NCBI RefSeq assembly: GCF_000612445.1
Contig: NZ_BALC01000001.1
Span: 1-64,000, forward strand
Length of the DNA stretch: 64,000 nt
DNA from: Liquorilactobacillus sucicola DSM 21376 = JCM 15457
GTDB lineage: Bacteria; Bacillota; Bacilli; Lactobacillales; Lactobacillaceae
Direction: 5' to 3'
Shown here: positions 34,169-45,417 of the stretch, piece after piece
Numbering within the stretch: position 1 is the first letter of the stretch
Layout: each line of letters starts with the position of its first letter
Position numbers and translations under genes: made by a program
Notes under the pieces: generated by a model
The model's input: the letters and a program-made list of their open reading frames with translations, nothing else
Told to the model about the DNA's origin: nothing
Database searches by the model: none

Positions 34169-36393
34169 TCGCTACAGAAATGAGTTCACAGGAGATAAAG
34201 GAACAGAAACCGTATTTAGAATGGGGATTAAGCGAAAAAGAGTATGATTACATTTGTGAAAAATTGCTTAAACGTCTTCCTAACTACACTGAAACAGGAC
34301 TTTTTGCGGTTATGTGGAGTGAACATTGCTCATACAAAAAATCCAAACCAGTTTTGCGCGAATTTCCAAGCAAGAATGAACGTGTTCTGCAAGGACCAGG
34401 TGAAGGAGCTGGAATTGTTGATATTGGTGACGGACAAGCGGTTGTCTTCAAAGCGGAAAGCCATAATCATCCCTCAGCAGTAGAACCTTATGAGGGAGCA
34501 GCTACAGGGGTCGGTGGCATTATCCGTGATATTTTCAGTATGGGTGCCCGCCCAATAGCTGCACTTGATTCTTTGCATTTTGGTGAGATTAACCAAGCAA
34601 GGACAAAGTACTTGATTAATGAGGTAGTAGCTGGAATTGGTGGTTACGGCAATTGTATGGGTATTCCGACCGTTGGTGGAGAAATGACCTTTGATGAGTG
34701 TTATACGGGAAATCCACTGGTTAATGCGATGTGTGTGGGTTTGATGGAACAAAAAGACATGCAGGTTGGACGCGCACAAGGAATTGGAAACGCGGTGATG
34801 TATGTCGGTGCGAAAACCGGACGAGATGGTATCCACGGTGCGACCTTTGCTTCGGCTGATTTTAGTGATGAGAAAGAAACACAACGTTCTGCAGTGCAAG
34901 TAGGCGATCCTTTTATGGAAAAACTACTGATGGAAGCATGTTTAGAACTAACTAATAAGCATGCAAGTTGGTTGGTAGGAATTCAGGATATGGGGGCTGC
35001 AGGGCTTGTTTCTTCTAGTTGTGAAATGGCTTCTAAGGCTGGAAGCGGATTGGAGTTAATATTAGATAACGTTCCACAGCGTGAACCAGAGATGTCTGCT
35101 TATGAAATCATGCTGAGTGAATCGCAAGAAAGAATGCTGCTGTGTATTCGTGCAGGATTTGAGGAAAATGTTAAGCGGCTTTTTGAAAATTACGGGCTTG
35201 AAGCTGTTGTAATCGGCCGAGTGGTCACGGGACAACAATATCTTTTAAAGCATAAGGGTCGAACTGTGGCCGACATCCCAGTCAGCAGCTTAACCGATGA
35301 TGTTTTGGAAGAAACAAGTCAAGAAAAAGTGCCTGAACGAATTTTAGAAGCACAAAGAAATCAAAATTGGGCTCCGCAAATTAGCGATGTAGCTGATACT
35401 TTGAAAAAAATTTTGCAACAGCCAACGATTGCTTCTAAAAAAATGTTTACACAAACATATGATTCGCAGGTGAGAACTAACACGGTTGTTGGACCTGGTA
35501 GTGATGCAGCTGTTCTACGTGTTCGTGGTACGAAAAAGGCACTAGCAATGACTACGGATGGCAATGGTCGTTTTGTTTATCTTGATCCGAAGATTGGTGG
35601 CAAAATGGCGGTCATCGAGGCGGCTGCAAATTTAATTGCTAGCGGGGCGCTTCCTTTAGCTGTGACGGATTGCCTAAACTATGGCGATCCCAATGATCCT
35701 GAAATCTACTGGGAGCTTCATCAGTCAGTTTTGGGGATGGCAGAAGCTTGTCGAACTTTAGATACACCGGTTATTTCGGGAAATGTTTCCCTGTACAATG
35801 AGAACAATGGAGAAGCTATTTATCCAACGCCAATGATTGGTATGGTGGGGTTGATTAACAACCTCAAAAATATTATTCCCTCATTTGTCCAGCACCAAGA
35901 TGATCTTGTCTTTATTGTTGGCAGGACAAGAGCCGATTTTGCAGGTTCAGAGCTACAAAAACTGCTGACTGGAGATATAGGCGGGAGTTTGAATGAGGTT
36001 AACCTTAAAGAAATCGAGCTACGCATGACGAAACTCTTAAGAGCAATGGAGAAGGGATTAGTTGAAAGTGCACATGACTTGAGCGAAGGCGGTCTTGCTG
36101 TTGCGCTTGCAGAAACGACATTTGGAACAAAGTATGGTCTCAATATCAAAACGACCTTGAGCGGAGAAGAACTTTTTAGTGAAACGGCGGGAAGATTTGT
36201 TGTGACTGTTGCGCCAGAGAAAAAGCAACAATTTTTAGCAGAAATGGAAGATGAGGCAGTTTATGTGGGGCAAGTTACCGAGGATAAGCAATTAAAGATT
36301 GCTTACCGTAACGGACAATTTGGTTTAGATCTGGAAGCAGCTGAAGGATTGTGGGAGGAAGCAATACCATGTCTTATGAAATCAAAGGATTGA
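34165..36393 (+). CDS. purL: FGAM synthase large subunit PurL
   Basis: ATP-dependent amidation of FGAR to FGAM together with PurQ and PurS. 742 residues, the small PurL form. TTG 34165 lies seven bases after GAGGAGG and overlaps the purQ stop; ATG 34180 is a weaker alternative. [41 protein letters not shown] (read in two parts) and the second-repeat motif SGNVSLYNE are characteristic. Intact across 2.2 kb. Confidence 0.97.
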   Translation: MIATEMSSQEIKEQKPYLEWGLSEKEYDYICEKLLKRLPNYTETGLFAVMWSEHCSYKKSKPVLREFPSKNERVLQGPGEGAGIVDIGDGQAVVFKAESHNHPSAVEPYEGAATGVGGIIRDIFSMGARPIAALDSLHFGEINQARTKYLINEVVAGIGGYGNCMGIPTVGGEMTFDECYTGNPLVNAMCVGLMEQKDMQVGRAQGIGNAVMYVGAKTGRDGIHGATFASADFSDEKETQRSAVQVGDPFMEKLLMEACLELTNKHASWLVGIQDMGAAGLVSSSCEMASKAGSGLELILDNVPQREPEMSAYEIMLSESQERMLLCIRAGFEENVKRLFENYGLEAVVIGRVVTGQQYLLKHKGRTVADIPVSSLTDDVLEETSQEKVPERILEAQRNQNWAPQISDVADTLKKILQQPTIASKKMFTQTYDSQVRTNTVVGPGSDAAVLRVRGTKKALAMTTDGNGRFVYLDPKIGGKMAVIEAAANLIASGALPLAVTDCLNYGDPNDPEIYWELHQSVLGMAEACRTLDTPVISGNVSLYNENNGEAIYPTPMIGMVGLINNLKNIIPSFVQHQDDLVFIVGRTRADFAGSELQKLLTGDIGGSLNEVNLKEIELRMTKLLRAMEKGLVESAHDLSEGGLAVALAETTFGTKYGLNIKTTLSGEELFSETAGRFVVTVAPEKKQQFLAEMEDEAVYVGQVTEDKQLKIAYRNGQFGLDLEAAEGLWEEAIPCLMKSKD

Positions 36394-37823
36394 ATGAAGA
36401 GTGCGGTGTTTTTGGGGCTTGGGGAACTTCAGAAGCAAGCCATCTGACGTATTTTGGACTCCATAGTCTGCAACATCGAGGCCAAGAAGGCGCAGGAATA
36501 GTTGCCAGTAATGGTAGTGATTTGCAGCAATTTAGAGGCCGCGGTCTTCTTGCGGAAGTTTTTTCTAACAAAGCTGATTTAGAAAACTTAAAAGGTAATG
36601 CAGCAATTGGACATGTACGTTATGGAACAAGTGGCAACAATACGCTGGCAAATGTTCAACCTTTTCTATTTCATTTTCACGATGGTGACGTTGCTCTAGC
36701 ACATAATGGTAATTTGACTAATGCAGCTTCTTTGAAAAGAAAATTAGAGGATGATGGTGCCATATTCCAATCGACTTCTGATACGGAAATTTTGATTCAT
36801 CTTATTCGTCAGAAAAAAGACATGAATTTTGTTACTGCTCTGAAGAAAAGTTTAAATCAAATACATGGTGGTTTTGCCTTTGTTATTTTGCGTAAGGACA
36901 GTTTGATAGCTGCTCTTGATCCAAATGGTTTCCGCCCCCTTTCAATTGGACGTTTGGATAATGGTGCATATGTTGTGGCGAGTGAGACCTGTGCATTTGA
37001 TATGATCGGCGCAAAATTTGTCAGAGATGTTCAGCCGGGCGAACTAATTATTATTGACAAAAATGGATTACACATTGACCATTACACGCAGGAAACCCAG
37101 CTTTCGATCTGCTCAATGGAATACATTTATTTTGCTAGACCGGATTCGATTATTCATGGTGTAACTGTTCATAACGCACGCAAAAAAATGGGCCGATTAT
37201 TAGCGAGACAGGCCCCTGTAGATGCCGATATGGTGATCGGGGTCCCTAATTCATCGTTGTCAGCAGCCAGTGGCTTTGCTGAAGAAAGCGGGCTACCTTA
37301 TGAAATGGGATTGATTAAGAGTCAATACATTGCACGAACATTTATTCAGCCAACACAAGAGTTACGTGAACGGGGCGTCAAAATGAAGCTATCTGCCGTG
37401 AGAGGTGTCGTTGAGGGGAAGAAAGTTGCTATTGTGGATGATTCGATTGTGCGCGGAACTACGAGCAAACAATTGGTTCATCTGCTCAAAGAAGCTGGAG
37501 CAAAAGAGGTGCATATGCGAATAGCCTCACCCCCATTACGTTTCCCATGTTTTTATGGTATTGATATTTCAACCCGTTCAGAATTGATGGCTGCAAATTA
37601 TACGGTTGATCAGATGTGTGCAATTATGGAGGCAGACTCGCTTTCCTTTTTGAATGTTGAAAACTTGATCGCAGCTATTGGTTTGAAAGACGCTAAAGAT
37701 GCACCAAACGGCGGACTATGTGTAGCTTATTTTGATGGCAAGTATCCAACACCGTTATATGATTATGAAGCTGGTTATTTGAAATCATTGAAAGAACAAC
37801 GAACACGGGAGGTTATTAGTTAA
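36369..37823 (+). CDS. purF: Amidophosphoribosyltransferase
   Basis: Commits PRPP to purine synthesis using glutamine. From ATG 36369, after GGAGG, it has 484 residues. A short propeptide [11 protein letters not shown] precedes Cys12 (ECGVFGAWG), the N-terminal nucleophile exposed by self-processing in the Bacillus-type enzyme. The PRPP loop is [17 protein letters not shown] (about 355-371). Four-cysteine Fe-S type residues appear at C240-like (SICSMEY), C387-like and C441-like positions. Overlaps purL by 25 bases and abuts purM. Confidence 0.96.
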   Translation: MSYEIKGLNEECGVFGAWGTSEASHLTYFGLHSLQHRGQEGAGIVASNGSDLQQFRGRGLLAEVFSNKADLENLKGNAAIGHVRYGTSGNNTLANVQPFLFHFHDGDVALAHNGNLTNAASLKRKLEDDGAIFQSTSDTEILIHLIRQKKDMNFVTALKKSLNQIHGGFAFVILRKDSLIAALDPNGFRPLSIGRLDNGAYVVASETCAFDMIGAKFVRDVQPGELIIIDKNGLHIDHYTQETQLSICSMEYIYFARPDSIIHGVTVHNARKKMGRLLARQAPVDADMVIGVPNSSLSAASGFAEESGLPYEMGLIKSQYIARTFIQPTQELRERGVKMKLSAVRGVVEGKKVAIVDDSIVRGTTSKQLVHLLKEAGAKEVHMRIASPPLRFPCFYGIDISTRSELMAANYTVDQMCAIMEADSLSFLNVENLIAAIGLKDAKDAPNGGLCVAYFDGKYPTPLYDYEAGYLKSLKEQRTREVIS

Positions 37824-38860
37824 TGAGTCGTTATCAAGATGCGGGTGTAGATGTCAACGCAGGCTATGAACTTGTGCGAAAAATAAAAAAGGATGTTGCA
37901 AGAACAAAGAGACCTGGAGTTATGGGAGCTATAGGTGGATTTGGCGGTTTGTTCGATTTAAGTACCATTAATGTGAAGGAACCGGTACTAGTTTCAGGAA
38001 CTGATGGTGTAGGAACCAAATTAATGATAGCACAAGGTATGCAGCAACATGATTCTATTGGAATTGATTGCGTTGCAATGTGTGTTAATGATATTTTAGC
38101 TCAAGGAGCTCAACCACTGTTTTTTTTGGATTATATTGCAACAGGGCATAATGATCCTGCGAAAATTGCCAAAATTGTTCATGGGGTGACAGAAGGCTGT
38201 CAGCAATCTGAAGCAGCACTTATTGGTGGGGAGACAGCTGAAATGCCTGATATGTACGCATCCGATGAATATGATCTGGCTGGTTTTGCAGTTGGAGTGG
38301 CTGAAAAAAGAAAATTGTTAACCCAAGCAACACCGCAAGCAGGAGACTTCCTGCTGGGGCTTCCTTCGAGTGGATTGCATTCTAATGGTTTTTCATTAGT
38401 AAGAAAGATTTGTTTTAAGGACAATGAGCTTGAGCTTGGTGACAGACTGGAACAGCTCTCAGGGGAAAAACTGGGGGATGTTTTGTTGGAACCAACCAGA
38501 ATCTATGTCAAAGCAGTTTTGCCATTGATAAGAAAGAGCTTGTTACATGGAATCAGTCACATAACAGGTGGTGGTTTGATTGAAAACCTTCCACGAATGT
38601 TCGGCGATGAGCTTCAAGCTGTCGTTAAGAGTGCTGAGTGGCCAGTATTGCCTATTTTTGAATATTTAGCTGAACTTGGAGATTTGAGCGTTCAGGATTG
38701 TTATGAGACATTTAATATGGGATTAGGGATGGTTTTAGCAGTTGAGGCGGATAAGTTGGATGCAGTTGAGAATCTTTTGAAGAGTGAGAATGAGCAATTT
38801 TATCGAATTGGAAAATTAGTTGAACGTCCAGAAAATGAGGGTAAAATAAAGATCAAGTGA
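37823..38860 (+). CDS. purM: Phosphoribosylformylglycinamidine cyclo-ligase
   Basis: Closes FGAM to AIR with ATP. 345 residues, normal size. Starts [32 protein letters not shown] (about 52-65), [23 protein letters not shown] and [13 protein letters not shown] are family signatures. TAATG overlap with purF implies coupled translation. Confidence 0.97.
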   Translation: MSRYQDAGVDVNAGYELVRKIKKDVARTKRPGVMGAIGGFGGLFDLSTINVKEPVLVSGTDGVGTKLMIAQGMQQHDSIGIDCVAMCVNDILAQGAQPLFFLDYIATGHNDPAKIAKIVHGVTEGCQQSEAALIGGETAEMPDMYASDEYDLAGFAVGVAEKRKLLTQATPQAGDFLLGLPSSGLHSNGFSLVRKICFKDNELELGDRLEQLSGEKLGDVLLEPTRIYVKAVLPLIRKSLLHGISHITGGGLIENLPRMFGDELQAVVKSAEWPVLPIFEYLAELGDLSVQDCYETFNMGLGMVLAVEADKLDAVENLLKSENEQFYRIGKLVERPENEGKIKIK

Positions 38861-38868
38861 GGAATAAA

Positions 38869-39456
38869 ATGATGAAAGTTGCAATTTTGGCTTCAGGCAA
38901 TGGAACAAATTTTGAAATTCTTGCAAAAAAATTTGAAAGCAATGAATTAGCAGGAAAGTTGGCCCTACTGTTTTGTGACCACCCAGACGCGCCTGTTGTC
39001 AAGCGAGCCGAAAAGTACCAAGTCCCGGTCAGAACTTTCACTGTTAAGGAATGTGGTGGAAAGCTTCCCTATGAAGAACGGATAATGAAAATTCTGAAAG
39101 AATTTCAAATCGATTTTATCGTTTTAGCAGGATACTTGCGAGTTATCGGCCCTACGATTTTGCAAAATTATGAAGGCAAAATCGTAAATTTACATCCTGC
39201 TTATCTTCCAGAATACCCCGGATTACATTCGATTGAGCGAGCTTTTGCCGATCATAGGAAACAAACGGGTGTCACGGTTCATTTTGTTGATGATGGGCTT
39301 GATTCAGGGCCTATTATTAGGCAAGAGCACGTTCCTATTCTGTCAACAGATACCGTTGAGACGTTAGAACAACGAGTGCATGAATGTGAGCATCGGCTCT
39401 ATCCGCAAGTTATCAAGGAAATTCTACCAAAATTCACTAAGAAGGAGCAGAATTAA
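38869..39456 (+). CDS. purN: Phosphoribosylglycinamide formyltransferase
   Basis: Formylates GAR with 10-formyl-THF. About 195 residues from ATG 38869 (or the adjacent ATG 38872) after GAGGA; the longer GTG start at 38857 overlaps purM. VAILASGNGTNFEIL at the N-terminus binds GAR phosphate; NLHPAYLPEYPG contains the catalytic His and DDGLDSGPII the catalytic Asp. Confidence 0.96.
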   Translation: MMKVAILASGNGTNFEILAKKFESNELAGKLALLFCDHPDAPVVKRAEKYQVPVRTFTVKECGGKLPYEERIMKILKEFQIDFIVLAGYLRVIGPTILQNYEGKIVNLHPAYLPEYPGLHSIERAFADHRKQTGVTVHFVDDGLDSGPIIRQEHVPILSTDTVETLEQRVHECEHRLYPQVIKEILPKFTKKEQN

Positions 39457-39459
39457 GCA

Positions 39460-40998
39460 ATGAAAAGAGCATTAGTCAGTGTTTCAGATAAGAAAAATCT
39501 AGTTCCCTTTGTCAGCAAGCTCGCAAAATACGGGTTTGAAATAATTTCGACTGGTGGCACAAAACGTGTTTTGGAGGAAGCTGGTATTGAAACAGTTTCA
39601 GTTGAGTCAGTAACAGGCTTTCCTGAAATTCTCGATGGACGTGTCAAAACATTGAATCCATTTATTCATGGGGGCCTTTTGGGTAGACGCGACCTCCCCG
39701 AACACGTTGCAACCATGGAAAAACTGCATATTAAACCGATTGATCTTGTGTGTGTTAACCTATACCCCTTTAAGGAAACTATTGAAAAACCAGATGTTGA
39801 CCTTGAGACTGCGATCGAAAATATTGATATCGGTGGTCCGAGTATGTTGCGTAGTGCCGCAAAAAACTTTCATGATGTAACAGTTGTTGTTGATACGGCA
39901 GATTATGCTTCTATTATCAAAGAAATAGATGAACAGGGGGAAACAAGTCTCGAGACAAGAGCAAAACTTTCCGCAAAGGTGTTTAGACACACTGCAGCCT
40001 ATGATACATTGATAGCTACTTATCTTTCCGAACAGGTAGGTGTTGAAGCTCCAGAAAAGCTGACCCTGACTTATGAACTAGAAGATACAATGCGCTACGG
40101 TGAAAATAGTCATCAGAAGGCTTGGTTTTACCATGATGTCTTGCCTAAGGAATATTCGATTGCTAATGCTGACCAGCTGCATGGCAAAAAACTTTCCTAC
40201 AATAATATCAAAGATGCCGATGCGGCTATTAGAATTGCCCGTGAATTTTCGGAACCAACGGTTGTTGCTTTAAAACATATGAATCCTTGCGGTATTGGGC
40301 GGGCAGATAAGCTTGAACAAGCATGGGATCTTGCGTATAAGGCCGATCCTATCTCGATTTTTGGTGGTGTTATTGTACTGAATCGTAAAGTAGATTTGAA
40401 CACGGCAGAGAAGATGCACAAATTGTTTTTGGAAATTATCATTGCTCCCGCTTTCGATGATGATGCTTACGAGGTTTTGGCTAAAAAGAAAAATCTGCGG
40501 CTCTTGACCCTGAACTTTGCTAAAAAAGACGAACTTATGAAAAAAGAGCTTGTTTCGGTCATGGGTGGGGTGCTGGTCCAAGAACAGGATGTTTTACAGG
40601 AAGATCCACAAAAGTGGGAAGTTGTTACACAGACCGCACCAACTCAAACACAGCTGCAAACATTGTTATTCGCTTGGAAGGCGGTCAAACACACTAAAAG
40701 TAATGCAATCGTAATAGCCGATCAAAATAGAACACTAGGAATAGGGGCAGGGCAACCTAATCGCATTGATTCAACTAAGATAGCTGTTAAACATGCTCAT
40801 GGTTTTATTAATGATGAAACAGTCATGGCAAGCGATGCATTTTTCCCAATGGATGATTGTGTTCAGTATGCAGCTGAACACGGTATCAAGGCGATTGTTC
40901 AGCCTGGAGGAAGCATTCGGGATAAGGATTCAATTGCGATGGCAGATAAATATGGAATTTCAATGGTGACAACAGGTATCCGTCATTTTAGACATTGA
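39460..40998 (+). CDS. purH: Bifunctional AICAR formyltransferase/IMP cyclohydrolase
   Basis: Carries out the last two steps to IMP. 512 residues. The N-terminal MGS-fold cyclohydrolase includes [28 protein letters not shown] and [16 protein letters not shown]. The transformylase half includes KHMNPCGIG and SDAFFPMDD near the end. GGAG precedes ATG 39460 immediately after purN. Confidence 0.97.
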   Translation: MKRALVSVSDKKNLVPFVSKLAKYGFEIISTGGTKRVLEEAGIETVSVESVTGFPEILDGRVKTLNPFIHGGLLGRRDLPEHVATMEKLHIKPIDLVCVNLYPFKETIEKPDVDLETAIENIDIGGPSMLRSAAKNFHDVTVVVDTADYASIIKEIDEQGETSLETRAKLSAKVFRHTAAYDTLIATYLSEQVGVEAPEKLTLTYELEDTMRYGENSHQKAWFYHDVLPKEYSIANADQLHGKKLSYNNIKDADAAIRIAREFSEPTVVALKHMNPCGIGRADKLEQAWDLAYKADPISIFGGVIVLNRKVDLNTAEKMHKLFLEIIIAPAFDDDAYEVLAKKKNLRLLTLNFAKKDELMKKELVSVMGGVLVQEQDVLQEDPQKWEVVTQTAPTQTQLQTLLFAWKAVKHTKSNAIVIADQNRTLGIGAGQPNRIDSTKIAVKHAHGFINDETVMASDAFFPMDDCVQYAAEHGIKAIVQPGGSIRDKDSIAMADKYGISMVTTGIRHFRH

Positions 40999-41017
40999 TT
41001 TGGGAGGATAAGGGCTG

Positions 41018-42283
41018 ATGAAGGAAAAGATCAAAGTATTAGTTGTTGGATCCGGCGGTCGCGAGCACGCAATATGCAAGTCTTTTCTCAAGAGTCAGTA
41101 TATCGAAAAAGTTTACTGTGCTCCGGGGAATCCTGGAATGAAAGCAGATGGGATTGAAATTACTGCTATTTCAGAACTTGATTTTGAAGGATTGAAAGAA
41201 TTTGTTAAAGAAAAGGCAATTAGTTGGACTTTTGTTGGTCCTGAAGATGCTCTTGTCGCAGGGATTGTGAATTCATTTAAAAAAGAGAACTTGAAAATAT
41301 TTGGTCCTAATGCTGCTGCTGCTCAGTTAGAAGGGTCAAAGGATACAGCACTTCAATTCATGAGGACATATCAGGTACCAACAGCGGCATTTGCTGCATA
41401 CAATAGTGCTGCAAATGCTCTGAAAGGATTACAGCAGTTTGATTCACCCGTGGTAATCAAGGTTGACGGTCTAGCAGCCGGTAAGGGTGTGACAATTGCG
41501 CAGAATATAGAGCAAGCACAAGCAAAAATTAATGAGCTGTTCAATGATGGGCAGAAAAAGATTGTCTTAGAGGAATTCTTAGAAGGACCTGAGTATTCAC
41601 TTTTTGTAGTGGTTAATGACAAAGATTATCGCATACTTCCGGTCGCACAGGATCATAAGCGTGCCTATGACGCTGATAAGGGGCCTAATACTGGCGGAAT
41701 GGGCGCGTATAGTCCAGTTCCACAATTAGCAGAAACAGATTATCAACGTATGCTGACTGAGGTCGTTGAACCTTCAATTAATGGTTTGCGAGAAGCTCGG
41801 CTTGACTATTGTGGTATTTTGTACATTGGACTTATTTTGACTGCTAAGGGGCCGAAGGTGATTGAATATAATGTTCGCTTGGGAGACCCAGAAACACAAG
41901 TCATTTTGCCGCGCTTAAGAAGTGATTTTGCTGAATTGATCGATGCTTGTATCAACAATAAAAAACTGCCTGAGATCTCAGTTTCACCAACTGCTTGTTT
42001 AGGAGTTGTTATTGCAGCAAACGGTTATCCGCAAAAACCTATTAAAAATCAGCAACTGCCTGATTTTTCTGATTATGCTAAAATTACAGTCGATTATGCG
42101 AATGTTAAAGGAGAGTTGCCCAACTTAAGAGGGAATGGCGGACGTATTCTGACAGTTTTGAGTGAGGATAGGACAATTGCGGAGGCGCAGGCTGGTGTTT
42201 ATCGCTACCTCGAAAAAAAAGTGTTTGACAATTGTTTTTACCGCAAGGATATCGGGAAAAAAGCGACTGGTACGACTTATTAA
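41018..42283 (+). CDS. purD: Phosphoribosylamine-glycine ligase
   Basis: ATP-grasp ligase making GAR. 421 residues. VLVVGSGGREHAI at the N-terminus, PVVIKVDGLAAGKGV (about 146-160) in the ATP-grasp core, and YNVRLGDPETQVILPR near the metal site are intact. GGGAGG precedes ATG 41018. Last gene of the purC-D unit; no clear terminator before the flippase gene, about 115 bp downstream. Confidence 0.97.
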   Translation: MKEKIKVLVVGSGGREHAICKSFLKSQYIEKVYCAPGNPGMKADGIEITAISELDFEGLKEFVKEKAISWTFVGPEDALVAGIVNSFKKENLKIFGPNAAAAQLEGSKDTALQFMRTYQVPTAAFAAYNSAANALKGLQQFDSPVVIKVDGLAAGKGVTIAQNIEQAQAKINELFNDGQKKIVLEEFLEGPEYSLFVVVNDKDYRILPVAQDHKRAYDADKGPNTGGMGAYSPVPQLAETDYQRMLTEVVEPSINGLREARLDYCGILYIGLILTAKGPKVIEYNVRLGDPETQVILPRLRSDFAELIDACINNKKLPEISVSPTACLGVVIAANGYPQKPIKNQQLPDFSDYAKITVDYANVKGELPNLRGNGGRILTVLSEDRTIAEAQAGVYRYLEKKVFDNCFYRKDIGKKATGTTY

Positions 42284-42397
42284 GGATAGACAAAATGATA
42301 TTTACAAAATATTTACAAAATTTGGGATAATTTTCTAAAATAGGCTCTGCAAAATGTTAAAATGAGCTTTGATTTGCAAAATAGGAGTTATCTTATA

Positions 42398-43993
42398 ATG
42401 AAAAATAAATTAATATCTGGTGCTTTTTGGATGTCTTTTGGAAGCATTTTTTCGCGGATCTTAGGTATCGTTTACTTAATCCCATGGTTGTTAATGTTTG
42501 GAAATGATCAGAATCAAGCACAGGCTGTTTTTAACTCAGCTTATACACCATACTCATTGTTTTTGGCTTTAGGGACGGCTGGGTTTCCGACCGCGATTGC
42601 ACGGCAAGTAGCTTCCTATAATTCGCAGAATAGGTTTCGTAACAGTGTTCATGTATTTAGATATGGTTTTATTTTTATGGTGCTAACTGGTGCGTTTTGC
42701 GGTTTATTACTGTATCTTGCAGCGCCACTTATTGCGGCACACAGCGCTGTAGTTTCAAAAGATTCGGCGACTACTGCTATCTATTGCTTAGTGCCAACGA
42801 TGGTTATTTTGCCGCCGATGAGTTTTATCAGAGGATTTTTTCAAGGAAATCAGGACATGAAGCCCTTTGGGGTCTCACAGCTCTGGGAACAGTTTGTGCG
42901 TGTCCTTTTTATCTTAGGAGCATCTTTTGTTGTACTTAGAGTTTTGCATAAAAGTTACACTGTAGCTGTTAATTATAGTACGTTTGCTACTTTTGTCGGG
43001 ACAATCGCAAGTTATATTTACCTATTGAATTATGCTCGACGAAAGATGCCTGAGTACCGCTACTTTTACCAAGAGAGCCAACCACTGCAAAAGCAGAACA
43101 TTGCAAAACTATTTCGTAATATTATTGCAGATGCCTTACCGTTTGTTTTTATTGGCTCGGGAATCACAATCACGCAGTTTTTTGATCAAATTACGTTTAA
43201 GAGCATCGTAACGAATCTTCTCGGCGCAACTGTACAGCAGGCAGAGTTGATGTATACATACTTTGCTGCCAATCCTAATAAAATAACGATAGTAGTTGTT
43301 TCATTGACGATTGCTATTTCAGAAACTACTCTGCCTTTACTTGCACGTTACTACGAGCAAAATGACAAACGAAAGATCAGCGAGATCATCGGTCAGAACA
43401 TTGATTTGATGTTTTTGGTGCTTACGCCAGCAGTGACACTACTGTTAGCTTTATCATGGGAAGTGAATGGGATCTTTTTCCAATTTGATACTTACGCAGC
43501 AAAGTTACTTGCGGTAGCACTAGTTTCAAGCATCAGCCTGGCTTTATTTACAGATTTCTTTACTATAATACAGGCCATGGGCAAGCATCGGATAGCTATC
43601 CGTTACCTGGTTGTGGGGTTGATCTTGAAACTGGTGCTGCAAATTCCATGTGTAGTGTTAGGTGGAGCTTTTGGTGCAATCATAAGTACAATGACTGCGT
43701 TTCTAGCAGTTAGTTTGTTAGCATTCAAAAAAATAAGTGAAGATAATCTAGTACCAGGACAATTAAAAAACACTAGAAGAATTCTTGTTGTGAATATTTT
43801 GTTGTGCTGTGGAACTTTGATGGTTAAATATTTAATGAATTTGCTGTATGTACCACAGACCAAAATAATAGCGTTTCTGTACGCAGGTATTTTTGCGTTT
43901 CTTTTTGTCACTGTATATGTTCTGCTACTTGACAAGACCAAACTTTCACAAGCTGTTATGGGGAAGACTTTCATTTTAAAAAGAAAACATTGA
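42398..43993 (+). CDS. MurJ/YtgP-like polysaccharide or lipid flippase, intact paralogue
   Basis: Integral membrane protein of about 531 residues with 14 or so hydrophobic segments. ATG 42398 (MKNKLISGAFWMSFGSIFSR) is preferred over the in-frame start at 42362, since a GGAG lies between them about 10 bases before it. SFGSIFSRILGIVYLIPW, FIRGFFQGNQDMKPFGVSQ and the later NPNKITIVVVSL align with the split gene at 7518, so this is a paralogue of the putative lipid II flippase. Whether it moves lipid II or another isoprenoid-linked glycan is unknown. Followed by a repeat-type terminator hairpin. Confidence 0.88.
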   Translation: MKNKLISGAFWMSFGSIFSRILGIVYLIPWLLMFGNDQNQAQAVFNSAYTPYSLFLALGTAGFPTAIARQVASYNSQNRFRNSVHVFRYGFIFMVLTGAFCGLLLYLAAPLIAAHSAVVSKDSATTAIYCLVPTMVILPPMSFIRGFFQGNQDMKPFGVSQLWEQFVRVLFILGASFVVLRVLHKSYTVAVNYSTFATFVGTIASYIYLLNYARRKMPEYRYFYQESQPLQKQNIAKLFRNIIADALPFVFIGSGITITQFFDQITFKSIVTNLLGATVQQAELMYTYFAANPNKITIVVVSLTIAISETTLPLLARYYEQNDKRKISEIIGQNIDLMFLVLTPAVTLLLALSWEVNGIFFQFDTYAAKLLAVALVSSISLALFTDFFTIIQAMGKHRIAIRYLVVGLILKLVLQIPCVVLGGAFGAIISTMTAFLAVSLLAFKKISEDNLVPGQLKNTRRILVVNILLCCGTLMVKYLMNLLYVPQTKIIAFLYAGIFAFLFVTVYVLLLDKTKLSQAVMGKTFILKRKH

Positions 43994-44054
43994 TAGAACT
44001 ATTAACGCACGGCTAAGTGAAAAACATTTCGTTAATATAGTGCAAAAATCAAAT

Positions 44055-44105
44055 AGGAAGGACTAGTTCAAAAATAAATTTTTGATCCAGGTCTTCCTTA
44101 TTTTT
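44055..44105 (+). terminator. Terminator after the flippase (repeat-like hairpin, copy D)
   Basis: AGGAAGGACTAGTTCAAAAA pairs with TTTTTGATCCAGGTCTTCCT, then T-rich sequence. Same AAAA-TTTTGATCCAG design as copies A-C. Confidence 0.8.
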
Positions 44106-44291
44106 GGATACAGGTATATAAAATAACGAAGAGATAACCTCAATTTTTAACTTTCAAAAAAATACAGGCTAATTTTTAAGGAAAATAGTTTGCATTTTGA
44201 AATTTTTGAGTGTACCTTTGTTCCTATGATAAGAGTAACTCATTTATCTTTAGCCAAGAATGAAATTGATTCGTTATAAGGAGAGTACAGA

Positions 44292-45200
44292 ATGTCAACA
44301 TTTGCTTATGAAGTATTTAGTGAAGTAGCAAAGCAAAAGACCTTTTTTGCTGCTGCAACACAGCTTAGTGTTACGCCGTCTGCAATTAGCCATTCAATCG
44401 CAGGATTAGAAAAAGATCTCGGCTTTTCGCTTTTTATTCGCAGCCGTACAGGTGTTAGGTTAACTCCCGATGGTCAAAAAATATTGCCAATCATTCAGGG
44501 AATTTTGAATGCAGAGGTAAAGCTGACAGAAGAAGCGGCCCGCATTAATGGGTTAAACGAAGGTCGGATCAGAATTGGAGCATTTAGTAGTGTCTGTATC
44601 AACTGGCTGCCTGATATTATTCGAAGTTTTAAGAAAAAGTATCCGAAAATTGAATTGTCAGTCACTCAAGGAAATTTTAACGAGGTAGCGGAACAGGTCA
44701 GGGTAGGGACACTAGATATTGGCTTTAGTGCTCTGCCAATTAAAGAAAAACTTGAAGTGATTCCTCTTCATCGAGATCCGATATATTGCATAGCACCTGA
44801 AAGCTTCAAGCCGCAAGAGAATAAAATTGTCACACGAAAAGATATCAAAGATAAGAGTTTTATTCTGCAACAGATTGATTATGATCGTGATACCAAAAGA
44901 GCGTTGGATGCATACGATGTGTCAGTTAATTCAATTCACTATAGTATTGATGACGCTTCTATTATTGCAATGGTTGAAAGTGGATTGGGCTTAGGAATTT
45001 TGCCGGAACTTGCGTTGCAGAAGTTATCTGGAAATGTCAATCAGTACCCTTTCAAAGAAAGGTTTTACCGGACAATTTGTCTTGTGTCACACTCAGAAGC
45101 ACATCAAACGCCCTCCACGCGTGCTTTTGTAAGGGTTATTCAGAAATATTTATTAGGGCGTTATGGTGATGAGGGTCAGGTATTGCAACAAAATTTTTAG
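44292..45200 (+). CDS. LysR family transcriptional regulator
   Basis: 302 residues. N-terminal winged HTH with SVTPSAISHSIAGLEKDLG (about 27-45), the classical LysR recognition region, then a periplasmic-binding-like effector domain (about 90-290) including IGAFSSVCINWLPDI and the later VESGLGLGILPE. AAGGAGAG precedes ATG 44292. It stands between the flippase and the MATE gene on the same strand; no divergent target gene is present, so its regulon is unknown. Confidence 0.92.
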   Translation: MSTFAYEVFSEVAKQKTFFAAATQLSVTPSAISHSIAGLEKDLGFSLFIRSRTGVRLTPDGQKILPIIQGILNAEVKLTEEAARINGLNEGRIRIGAFSSVCINWLPDIIRSFKKKYPKIELSVTQGNFNEVAEQVRVGTLDIGFSALPIKEKLEVIPLHRDPIYCIAPESFKPQENKIVTRKDIKDKSFILQQIDYDRDTKRALDAYDVSVNSIHYSIDDASIIAMVESGLGLGILPELALQKLSGNVNQYPFKERFYRTICLVSHSEAHQTPSTRAFVRVIQKYLLGRYGDEGQVLQQNF

Positions 45201-45417
45201 AAGTAAAAACATAGCTTGCCAAATTATTGGCGGTAAATGAACCTGAATTAAGACCTCTTTAAATGTGTATATTACATTTTCTTTTCAATCAAAAAAACTG
45301 ACTACATTTACTATCGCTAGACGAGCAATTGTGTTATCATTTGAAATTGTGATTTTCAGAAGATTAGACGAAAATGTTTGTTTATGTAGGGATGTTTGAT
45401 GAATAGGGAGGTAAAAG